Shown here: one piece after another, positions 1 through 5,535 of the stretch | How positions within the stretch are numbered: the stretch's first letter is position 1 | Layout: the number at the start of each line of letters is the position of its first letter | NCBI GenBank assembly: GCA_028292835.1 | Contig: JAQGLP010000208.1 | Span: forward strand, 1-6,102 | From: Variovorax sp. | Lineage (GTDB): Bacteria; Pseudomonadota; Gammaproteobacteria; Burkholderiales; Burkholderiaceae_C | DNA: 6,102 bases | Direction of reading: 5' to 3' | Made by a program: the position numbers and the translations under genes | Notes under the pieces: model-generated | The model's input: only the letters and a program-made list of their open reading frames with translations | Database searches by the model: none | What the model was told of the DNA's origin: nothing

Positions 1-619
1 ACACCACACCCATCTCGACCTGTCCGCCGAGGATGTCCGCCACCATGGGGCCTACGCCCTTGTAGGGAATATGGCGCGCCTCGACGCCGGCGGCGTCCAT
101 GAACATGGCACCGGCCAAGTGCAGGATCGTGCCATTGCCCGACGACGCGTAGTTGTAGCCATCGGGCTTGGCCTTGAGCAGCGCCTGAAGTTCCTTGGCG
201 TTCTTCGCGGGCACCTTGGAGTTGACCACCAGCACAAAGGGGGTGGCGCCAACCACCGAGATCGGCGTGATGTCGTTGATCGCATCGAACGGCATCTTCT
301 TGAACACGCTCGGGTTGACCACGTGGTTGTTGGAAACGACGCCGACCGTGAAGCCGTCGGCCGGTGCCCGGACAACCACAGTGGTGCCCGTAATGCCGCC
401 GGCGCCTGGCAAATTCTCGATGACGACGGGCTGGCCACCGAGCGCCCTGGTCAGCGACGGGGCAGCGGCCCGCATGATGGTGTCGACGCCGGAGCCGGCG
501 CCCACCGGCAGCACTACGCGAAGTGGCTTGTCGGCAGCTTGAACGGTAAGGCTTGTTTCAGCCAGTGCAACCATGGCGAAGAGTGCCACGACACGGCGGC
601 GTTGAGTGTTGACGTTCAT
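1..619 (-). CDS. Bug-family (TctC-like) periplasmic solute-binding protein, partial at the window edge
   Basis: This is the N-terminal 206 codons of a Bug/TctC-type extracytoplasmic solute receptor; the frame is open to the left edge, so roughly the last third of a normal 320-330 residue protein is missing. It starts at the ATG complementary to 617-619, preceded by an AAGAGA Shine-Dalgarno-like stretch. Residues 1-28 form a Sec-type signal peptide: Arg7-Arg9, a hydrophobic core (VVALFAMVALA) and a probable cleavage site after VQA. The mature part shows family hallmarks: the VVLPVGAGSGVDTIMR beta-strand/loop near residues 35-50, ENLPGAGG around 69-76, PDGY-type and HIPYKGVGP motifs, then DILGGQVEMGVV at the edge. 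Known members bind carboxylates or other small organic acids in the periplasm, often without dedicated TctAB membrane partners nearby. It is the last visible gene of the leftward operon, 32 nt after the CoA-transferase, which suggests that it captures that enzyme's substrate. The ligand is unknown. Confidence 0.92.
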   Translation of the reverse strand, partial: MNVNTQRRRVVALFAMVALAETSLTVQAADKPLRVVLPVGAGSGVDTIMRAAAPSLTRALGGQPVVIENLPGAGGITGTTVVVRAPADGFTVGVVSNNHVVNPSVFKKMPFDAINDITPISVVGATPFVLVVNSKVPAKNAKELQALLKAKPDGYNYASSGNGTILHLAGAMFMDAAGVEARHIPYKGVGPMVADILGGQVEMGVV

Positions 620-651
620 TGGATATCTCTTGGTTTTCTTCTTGAAGGGTG

Positions 652-1806
652 TCAGCTGGTAGCGCGGCTTTGCAGGCTTGCAAGGACTTCAGCGGTGTGT
701 TGTCCCACGCTGGGCAGGGCGCTTCGCACGCCGGGACGGCGCCCACCCATCAGCAGCGGAAGCAGCACGACTTCCGTCATTCCGTCTTCATGGATTTCCA
801 TTGGCACCAGGCCGCCGCTCGCCTTCAGATGGGGATCGTCGGCGAGCTGGTCGGGCCGCACGATGGGCGCATAGGGGATGCCCGCAGCTTCCAGCTTGGG
901 CGACAGTTCCTCGACACGGTGATGCAAGAGAATCTCGCCGAGCTGCGCCAGCAATTGGGGCCGTACCGCAACGCGCGAAGCGTTGTCCCCGAAGCCGGGC
1001 TGTTGAAGCAAGTCGGGCCGCTCCAGCACCTTGCACAAGGTGGCGAACTGCTTGTCGCTCACCGCGCCGATGAAAAGCTGCTCGTTTTCAGCCAGGGTGA
1101 AAACGTCGTACACACTCCAGGCCGACACGCGCGAAGGCATCGGCGGCGGCGGCTCGCCGGTCATCAGGTATTGCTGCATGTGTTGCGACGACAGGAACAC
1201 GCAGTTCTCGAACAACGCGCTCTGAACTTCCTGGCCCTTGCCGGTGAGCTCGCGCTCGCGCAGCGCGGCCAGCACGCCGATCGCGCCGAACATGCCGCCC
1301 ATAATGTCGTTGACCGAGGTGCCGGCACGCAGCGGCCGGCCGATCGGGCCCGTCATGTACGACAGGCCGCCCATCATCTGCACCACCTCGTCGAGCGCGA
1401 GTCGGTTCTCGTAAGGACCGGGCAGGAAGCCCTTGTGCGTGACGTAGATCAGGCGCGGATACTTCTTCGACAGCGTCTCGTAGTCGAGCCCGAAGCTGGC
1501 CATCAGGCCAGGACGGAAGTTCTCGAGCACCACATCGCATTCGCCCGCCAGTTCGGCCGCGGTCTCGCGCCCTTCGTCGGTGGCGATGTCGATCACGACG
1601 CTCTTCTTGTTGCGGTTGAAGGCGCGGAAAAAGCCGATCCCCAGGCCCGGCAGCTTGCGTGTCTTGTCGCCGCCCGGAGGCTCGACCTTGATGACCTCGG
1701 CCCCGAGGTCGGCCAGGATCATTCCGCAGGTCGGGCCCATGACCATGTGCGTGAACTCGAGGACGCGGACGCCGGCGAGGGGGAGGGGTGCAGCAGAAGT
1801 TGTCAT
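652..1806 (-). CDS. CaiB/BaiF family (family III) CoA-transferase
   Basis: A complete 384-residue cytoplasmic protein of normal family length. Family III CoA-transferases move CoA from a donor thioester such as succinyl-CoA or acetyl-CoA to a free carboxylic acid through an aspartyl-CoA anhydride. Visible hallmarks are the N-terminal LAGVRVLEFTHMVMGPTCG block (about residues 10-28), LADLGAEVIKVEPPGGD (31-47), the N-R-N-K-K-S turn near 64-69, ENFRPG (95-100), and the catalytic region GRPLRAGTSVNDIMGG in which Asp167 aligns with the nucleophilic Asp of this family. The C-terminal half carries DDPHLKASG-type residues that close the interlocked dimer. The ATG complementary to 1804-1806 starts 23 nt after the lyase stop codon, with an AAGAGAAA ribosome site in the gap, so the gene is probably cotranscribed. 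Its neighbours, a lyase and a periplasmic binding protein, suggest that it activates an imported acid for cleavage. The actual acid and donor are not readable from the sequence. Confidence 0.93.
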   Translation of the reverse strand: MTTSAAPLPLAGVRVLEFTHMVMGPTCGMILADLGAEVIKVEPPGGDKTRKLPGLGIGFFRAFNRNKKSVVIDIATDEGRETAAELAGECDVVLENFRPGLMASFGLDYETLSKKYPRLIYVTHKGFLPGPYENRLALDEVVQMMGGLSYMTGPIGRPLRAGTSVNDIMGGMFGAIGVLAALRERELTGKGQEVQSALFENCVFLSSQHMQQYLMTGEPPPPMPSRVSAWSVYDVFTLAENEQLFIGAVSDKQFATLCKVLERPDLLQQPGFGDNASRVAVRPQLLAQLGEILLHHRVEELSPKLEAAGIPYAPIVRPDQLADDPHLKASGGLVPMEIHEDGMTEVVLLPLLMGGRRPGVRSALPSVGQHTAEVLASLQSRATS

Positions 1807-1829
1807 GGAGCGTTTCTCTTACTTTTTGA

Positions 1830-2774
1830 TCAGGCGGCGACGGTCTGCCCGGACCGTGCAAATGTTTTGGGGACGCCCGCTTGCCAAAGGGCACCATGCA
1901 GGCTTTCTCCTTCCAGCCAGCCGGCGACCTTCTTGCGAAGTTCCAGCAGCGCTTCGATGTCGATGCCGGTGTCGAGGCCCATGTCCGCGAGCATGTAGGC
2001 CAGGTCTTCGCTGGAAGCATTGCCGCTGGCGCCAGGTGCGTGCGGGCATCCGCCAATGCCTGCCAGCGTGGCATCGAAACGCGGAACGCCGGCTTGCAAG
2101 GCCGCGTAAACGTTGGCAAGCGCGAGACCACGCGTGTCGTGGAAGTGGCCACACCAGAATTTTTCGCCGGCAAGTGCGCGTGCCTTCGTGAAAAGGTCGT
2201 GTACGGCTGCCGGGTTTGCATAGCCGACCGTGTCCGCGATGCTGACCCGATCGGCGCCGGCATCGAGCAGTCGCTGCATGCAGCGCAGGATCTCGGACTC
2301 TTCGACTTTGCCCTGGATCGTGCAGCCGAACGCAGTGCCGATCCCACCCTCGATCAGGATCTTGGATCCGGCAGCATCGCGCGCCGCACGCATCCTGGCG
2401 ACCTCGGCGATCACATCGTCCGGCGTCTTGCGCAGGTTGGCCAGGCTGTGAGCGTGACTGGCGGACAGGGGAATGAGCATCAGGTCCGCGCCGCTCTCAA
2501 TGGCCTTCTCGGCGCCTTTGAGGTTGGGGACGAGAACGGAGACGAGCAAGCCCGGCAAGGTCTTCGCGAAGGCCACGAGTTCGGCCGTGTCTGCCAGCTG
2601 AGGCAGAAGCCTGGCGGGTACGAAAGACCCCACCTCGATCTCGCGCTGGCCCGCGGCATACGCGTCACGGATCCATTCGATCTTCTGCGGGGTCGGCAAC
2701 ACCTTCTGGATGCTTTGAAGACCGTCGCGCAGGCCGACCTCGCGCACCACCACATGTGCCGGAAATGCTGTCAT
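1830..2774 (-). CDS. hydroxymethylglutaryl-CoA lyase family protein
   Basis: A complete 314-residue TIM-barrel lyase of the HMGL-like family. HMG-CoA lyase cleaves 3-hydroxy-3-methylglutaryl-CoA to acetyl-CoA and acetoacetate with a divalent metal in the cytoplasm. The key residues are all present: REVGLRDGLQ with Arg16 and Asp17 (human Arg41/Asp42), the metal-binding His210 and His212 in GHFHDT (human His233/His235), and the signature GGCPHAPGASGN with catalytic Cys243 and metal ligand Asn252 (human Cys266/Asn275). The spacing from the first His to Cys (33) and from Cys to Asn (9) equals that of the human enzyme as I remember it. The signature has His where Tyr or Phe is usual. The start is supported by AGGAG at 2782-2786, 7 nt upstream. 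It is the first gene of the leftward operon and is divergent from lysR. Related proteins can act on other branched hydroxyacyl-CoAs, so HMG-CoA specificity is inference; family membership is secure. Confidence 0.93.
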   Translation of the reverse strand: MTAFPAHVVVREVGLRDGLQSIQKVLPTPQKIEWIRDAYAAGQREIEVGSFVPARLLPQLADTAELVAFAKTLPGLLVSVLVPNLKGAEKAIESGADLMLIPLSASHAHSLANLRKTPDDVIAEVARMRAARDAAGSKILIEGGIGTAFGCTIQGKVEESEILRCMQRLLDAGADRVSIADTVGYANPAAVHDLFTKARALAGEKFWCGHFHDTRGLALANVYAALQAGVPRFDATLAGIGGCPHAPGASGNASSEDLAYMLADMGLDTGIDIEALLELRKKVAGWLEGESLHGALWQAGVPKTFARSGQTVAA

Positions 2775-2781
2775 GTCTTGT

Positions 2782-2786
2782 CTCCT
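2782..2786 (-). promoter_or_regulatory. Shine-Dalgarno site of the lyase gene
   Basis: The minus strand reads AGGAG here, 7 nt before the ATG complementary to 2772-2774. It is the strongest ribosome binding site in the operon and fixes the start of the first gene. Confidence 0.75.
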
Positions 2787-2824
2787 GAGTTCTCGTACAG
2801 CACGTTCGCTGGACGGATGCCGGA

Positions 2825-2853
2825 ACTATAGGCATTCCTCCAAGGCTCTAGAA
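2825..2853 (-). promoter_or_regulatory. candidate sigma70-like promoter of the lyase / CoA-transferase / Bug operon
   Basis: On the minus strand TATAGT (2825-2830) is a good -10 match. It lies 17 nt downstream of TTCTAG (2848-2853), which is a poor -35 match. A weak -35 with good spacing is what is expected of a promoter needing an activator such as the adjacent LysR protein. This would give a leader of roughly 40 nt before the lyase ATG. It is a pattern match only, and other starts in the 122-nt gap are possible. Confidence 0.35.
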
Positions 2854-2854
2854 A

Positions 2855-2867
2855 CGATATTATTTCG
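2855..2867. promoter_or_regulatory. AT-rich imperfect dyad, possible LysR-type operator
   Basis: CGATATTATTTCG is an interrupted palindrome in which 5 of 6 base pairs match around a central T. It sits just upstream of the candidate -35 of the leftward operon and contains TATTAT, a possible -10 for the rightward lysR gene. A site here would let one regulator activate the operon and repress its own gene, the usual arrangement for divergently transcribed LysR regulators. A dyad this short could be chance. Confidence 0.3.
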
Positions 2868-2869
2868 CG

Positions 2870-2893
2870 TTAGACATTCTTGTTAGGACATTC
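2870..2893 (+). repeat. imperfect direct repeat upstream of lysR
   Basis: TTAGACATTC (2870-2879) and TTAGGACATTC (2883-2893) lie side by side, differing by one inserted G and separated by 3 nt. The second copy contains the likely ribosome site of lysR (TTAGGA, 8 nt before its ATG). They could be a tandem protein-binding site or a small local duplication. Confidence 0.4.
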
Positions 2894-2896
2894 ACA

Positions 2897-3817
2897 ATGC
2901 GTGATCTGGATTTGACTAGCCTTCGCCTTTTCGTCGCATGTTGCGAGTACCGCAACATGGCGCGCGCGGGAGCACAGGCCCACATCGGTGCCTCCGCCAT
3001 CAGCAAGCGGCTGGCGCAACTGGAGGACGCTGTCAATGCGCCTTTGCTGGAACGTCACCGGCGAGGCGTGGTGCCCACGCCTGCGGGGCAACTGTTGCTC
3101 GAACATGCCCGCGTCTTGCTCGCCAACGCCGACCGGCTTGCACGGGACATGGCCGACTACGGGCGAGGCATCAAGGGGCAGGTGAGGGTTTTGGCAACGG
3201 TGTCGTCCATTGCCGAATTCCTGCCTGATGACATCGCGGACTTCATGAAACAGCCGGAGCATTCCGCGATTCGCGTGGATATTGCGGAGGGGCTCAGCTC
3301 CGACATGGCCAAATCCGTGCGCGAAGGTCTGGCGCCGCTGGGGGTGGGCTGGGACGCTGCTGATCTGGAAGGATTGAAAACGCGTCCCTATCGCAGCGAC
3401 CATCTGGCAATCGTCGCCCATCCGTCGCATCCCATCGCCAAGCTGAAAAAATGCGCCTTCGCTCAAACCTTGATGTATGAACACGTGGGGCTGCCGACTT
3501 CGACGGCTGTGCACACGATGCTCGCGCGGGCTGCGGCCGTCATCGGACTGCCCCTCAACTATCGTGCTGTCGTTTCAACGTTTGACGCGAGCCTGCGGTG
3601 TGTGCGGGCTGGCTTGGGCATAGCGGTGGTACCCCGAGAGGTGGTTGAGCCCATGAAGGACAGTGGTACTTTTTGCGTTGTCCCTTTGACGGACCAGTGG
3701 GCGAAGCGCCGCTTCACCATCTGCTTCCGGGACGAAGAAAGCTTGTCGCCGTCCGCACGCCTGTTGCTCGATCATCTCGAGCGTGTGGGACATACATCAA
3801 GAGTTGTTGACACTTGA
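2897..3817 (+). CDS. LysR-family transcriptional regulator
   Basis: A complete 306-residue LysR-type regulator, the normal length for the family. Residues about 5-63 form the winged helix-turn-helix: LTSLRLFVACCEYRNMARAG, then the recognition region ASAISKRLAQLEDAVNAPLLER and the wing VVPTPAGQLLLEHA. A linker helix follows to about residue 92. The effector-binding domain then spans about residues 93-295 and includes the characteristic RAGLGIAVVPREVV stretch near its end. The ATG at 2897 has TTAGGA 8 nt upstream. The gene is divergent from the lyase/CoA-transferase/Bug operon across 122 nt, so it most likely controls that operon in response to the acid or a CoA derivative of it and represses itself. 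The effector is unknown. The TGA stop (3815-3817) is immediately followed by the inverted repeat of a mobile element, so any native terminator appears to have been separated from the gene. Confidence 0.93.
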   Translation: MRDLDLTSLRLFVACCEYRNMARAGAQAHIGASAISKRLAQLEDAVNAPLLERHRRGVVPTPAGQLLLEHARVLLANADRLARDMADYGRGIKGQVRVLATVSSIAEFLPDDIADFMKQPEHSAIRVDIAEGLSSDMAKSVREGLAPLGVGWDAADLEGLKTRPYRSDHLAIVAHPSHPIAKLKKCAFAQTLMYEHVGLPTSTAVHTMLARAAAVIGLPLNYRAVVSTFDASLRCVRAGLGIAVVPREVVEPMKDSGTFCVVPLTDQWAKRRFTICFRDEESLSPSARLLLDHLERVGHTSRVVDT

Positions 3818-4069
3818 GAGCCCGTTTGAAAATGCGCGCAACAGCCATCATTACTCAGCGACCAGTAATTTACAGAACACTTGGAACAAGCACATCGAGG
3901 ATTCATGCGGGTTCCAAGCTGATATTTGTCCGCCAAGCTACTGACTTCTGAGTAACGTGAAACGGAGCCATTTTTGGCCTTGGCTTGCTCAAAAAATCAG
4001 CAAAACCGGCCATGGTCCGACTGTTTTAAGCCGTTTGTAGCAGGGCAAATTCCATTTCCAAACGGGCTC
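3818..4069. mobile_element. 252-bp MITE-like non-coding element with 17-bp terminal inverted repeats
   Basis: The left end GAGCCCGTTTGAAAATG (3818-3834) is repeated in inverted orientation at 4053-4069 with 16 of 17 matches. The interior has no credible coding sequence and is less GC-rich than the surrounding genes. From memory, ends beginning GAGCC(C/T)GTTTG resemble those of some IS5-family elements, which usually duplicate a TNA trinucleotide. The flanks here are TGA (the lysR stop codon) on the left and TTA on the right: both fit TNA but they are not identical. It is either a small non-autonomous element (MITE) or the collapsed remains of a longer IS. Family assignment is inference. Confidence 0.6.
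3851..3955. repeat. nested inverted repeats inside the 252-bp element
   Basis: TTACTCAG (3851-3858) pairs with CTGAGTAA (3948-3955), and CTTGGAAC (3880-3887) pairs with GTTCCAAG (3911-3918) inside it. The sequences between them also show partial similarity when one arm is reverse-complemented (both have CAGTA shortly after TTACTCAG). A separate local hairpin, ATTACT (3850-3855) with AGTAAT (3864-3869), overlaps the left arm. The region could fold into a long imperfect stem, or it may be a second, older pair of element ends. Confidence 0.5.
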
Positions 4070-4088
4070 TTAGCTGGACTTTGGCCAT
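4069..4088 (+). repeat. left terminal inverted repeat of the IS701-like element
   Basis: CTTAGCTGGACTTTGGCCAT is identical over 20 nt to the reverse complement of 5516-5535. The first base or bases may belong to the target rather than to the element. Confidence 0.9.
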
Positions 4089-4116
4089 TTCCACGCAGCG
4101 GCACCATGAAGCAAAG

Positions 4117-4128
4117 CGAGCCGGCTCG
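4117..4128. repeat. 12-bp perfect palindrome in the IS leader
   Basis: CGAGCCGGCTCG lies between the left inverted repeat and the transposase start, 38 nt upstream of the ATG. It could be a transposase or host-factor binding site, or a small hairpin in the leader RNA; no function can be assigned from the sequence. Confidence 0.4.
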
Positions 4129-4166
4129 TAGACTGACTGTTCTCTCTGGGCAGAGGGAGAAGCGTC

Positions 4167-5516
4167 ATGACGATGGTGCCGAGCCGCTTTGCAGCGGTGA
4201 TTTTGTGCTTTGCCAAGCTGTTTCGCCAGCGCACCTGGCGCCTGGCCGAGCAGTTGCTGATCGGGGCGATTCTGGTACCCGGAGCGCGCACCGTGGCCAG
4301 CGTGCTGCGGGTGCTGGGGCTGTCGGGCGAGCGGCACTTCGTCAACTACCACCGAGTGCTCAGCCGGGCGGCATGGTCGCCGCGAGCGGTGTCGCGCGTG
4401 CTGCTACGCCTGCTCGTCAGGACCTTCGTAGCGGAGGGGTCCATCGTGCTGGGCATCGACGAGACGATCGAGCGGCGGCGTGGTGCGCGGATTGCGGCCA
4501 AGGGGATCTACCGCGACCCGGTGCGCTCCTCGCACAGCCACTTTGTGAAGGCCAGTGGCCTGCGCTGGCTGAGCCTCATGCTGCTGGCTCCGATCCCGTG
4601 GGCGCGGCGCGTGTGGGCACTGCCCGTGCTAACGGCCCTGGCGTCCTCCGAGCGCTACGACAGCGAGCGCGGTCGGCGTCACAAGCGGCTGACCGACTGG
4701 GCACGGCAGATGCTGTTGCAGGTGGCGCGCTGGCTACCGGGGCGCACGCTCGTGATGGTGGCCGATTCGAGCTTCGCCGCGCTCGAGCTGCTGGGCTCGC
4801 TGGCTGCGCACATGACGTGCATCACCCGGCTGCGGCTCGATGCGCAGCTGTTCAAGCCGGCACCGCCTCGGCCGTGCGGCACGCCGGGTCGTCCACGCAA
4901 GAAGGGCGCTCGCCTTCCAGCGCTGTCCGGAGTGCTGGCCGACTGCACGACGCGCTGGCAGCGCCTGGTGGTGCCGCGCTGGTACGCCCAAGCAGCACGT
5001 CCCATCGAGATCGCCTCGGGCACAGCCGTGTGGTGTCACGCGGGTCTGCCGGTGTTGCCCATTCGGTGGGTGCTCATCCGCGACCCGCTGCAATGCTTCG
5101 AGTCCCAGGCACTGCTGTGCACGCAACAGGATCTCAAACCGCTCGAAGTCGTTCAGTACTTCGTGCAGCGCTGGCAAGTCGAGGTGACTTTCCAGGAGGT
5201 GCGACGCCACCTCGGGGTGGAAACCCAGCGGCAGTGGTCAGAGTTGGCCATCGCCCGCACGACGCCCGTGCTGCTGGGCCTCTACTCGCTGGTCACGCTG
5301 CTGGCCACGCGTCTGGTGCAAGGCGGTGCCTTGCCGATCCGACAGGCCGCCTGGTACTGCAAGACCTTGCCGACCTTCAGCGATGCACTGGCCGCTGTTC
5401 GCAGGCATTGCTGGCGCACGATCGGTTTATCAACGTCCACCTGCGAGCACGACATCGTCAAAGTGCCTCGACGGGTGTTCCAGCGGCTGCACGAGGCCGC
5501 GAGCTATGCCGCGTAA
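4167..5516 (+). CDS. DDE transposase, IS701-family-like
   Basis: A complete 449-residue transposase that should cut and join the ends of its own IS. The catalytic triad is readable: Asp98 in VLGIDETIERR, Asp200 in LVMVADSSFAALELL, and Glu339 in the block QRWQVEVTFQEVRRHLGVE, the R-W-x-x-E arrangement of the IS4/IS701/DDE_5 superfamily. Other recognisable parts are RHFVNYHRVLSRAAWS (about 56-71), AAKGIYRDPVRSSHSHF (110-126), and a basic GRPRKKG segment (241-247) likely to touch DNA. I assign IS701 because I recall similar proteins annotated that way; an IS4-like label is the main alternative. The ATG at 4167 follows a purine-rich GAGGGAG ribosome site by 7 nt. The TAA stop (5514-5516) overlaps the first base of the right inverted repeat, which is typical of a compact, intact IS. 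I see no frameshift or stop, so it may still be active. Confidence 0.88.
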   Translation: MTMVPSRFAAVILCFAKLFRQRTWRLAEQLLIGAILVPGARTVASVLRVLGLSGERHFVNYHRVLSRAAWSPRAVSRVLLRLLVRTFVAEGSIVLGIDETIERRRGARIAAKGIYRDPVRSSHSHFVKASGLRWLSLMLLAPIPWARRVWALPVLTALASSERYDSERGRRHKRLTDWARQMLLQVARWLPGRTLVMVADSSFAALELLGSLAAHMTCITRLRLDAQLFKPAPPRPCGTPGRPRKKGARLPALSGVLADCTTRWQRLVVPRWYAQAARPIEIASGTAVWCHAGLPVLPIRWVLIRDPLQCFESQALLCTQQDLKPLEVVQYFVQRWQVEVTFQEVRRHLGVETQRQWSELAIARTTPVLLGLYSLVTLLATRLVQGGALPIRQAAWYCKTLPTFSDALAAVRRHCWRTIGLSTSTCEHDIVKVPRRVFQRLHEAASYAA

Positions 5517-5535
5517 TGGCCAAAGTCCAGCTAAG
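5516..5535 (-). repeat. right terminal inverted repeat of the IS701-like element
   Basis: This is the exact reverse complement of 4069-4088. It begins at the last base of the transposase stop codon and ends within the IS1182-type reading frame that continues to the right. Confidence 0.9.

Larger units (their letters stand above)
4070..5534 (+). mobile_element. insertion sequence, probably IS701 family, apparently intact
   Basis: An element of about 1.46 kb bounded by perfect inverted repeats, with a single transposase gene filling almost all of it. The exact ends are ambiguous: the inverted identity is CTTAGCTGGACTTTGGCCAT, but IS701-type elements are known to insert at YTAR and duplicate 4 bp. 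On that rule the element proper would be 4074-5530, flanked by TTAG on the left and CTAA on the right. Both match YTAR but they are not a direct duplication. The left neighbour is the 252-bp element and the right neighbour is a truncated IS1182-type transposase gene. The unmatched flanks point to a rearrangement using the IS. Confidence 0.8.

Noticed and set aside
649..1998. Long plus-strand open frame (449 codons) opposite the CoA-transferase gene
   Set aside because: It is antisense to a clear family III CoA-transferase with its catalytic Asp. The translation is rich in His/Arg/Ala with no recognisable domain, as expected from a high-GC shadow frame.
1088..2347. 419-codon minus-strand frame spanning the lyase and CoA-transferase genes
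   Set aside because: It runs out of frame across two well-supported genes and their gap. Its Arg/Pro-rich composition is typical of a shadow.
1881..2831. 316-codon plus-strand frame opposite the lyase gene
   Set aside because: It covers nearly the exact span of the lyase gene on the other strand and has no domain features.
3850..3869. ATTACT / AGTAAT hairpin as the lysR terminator
   Set aside because: The stem is only 6 bp, AT-rich, with an 8-nt loop and no T-run after it. It lies within the mobile element rather than being a convincing intrinsic terminator.
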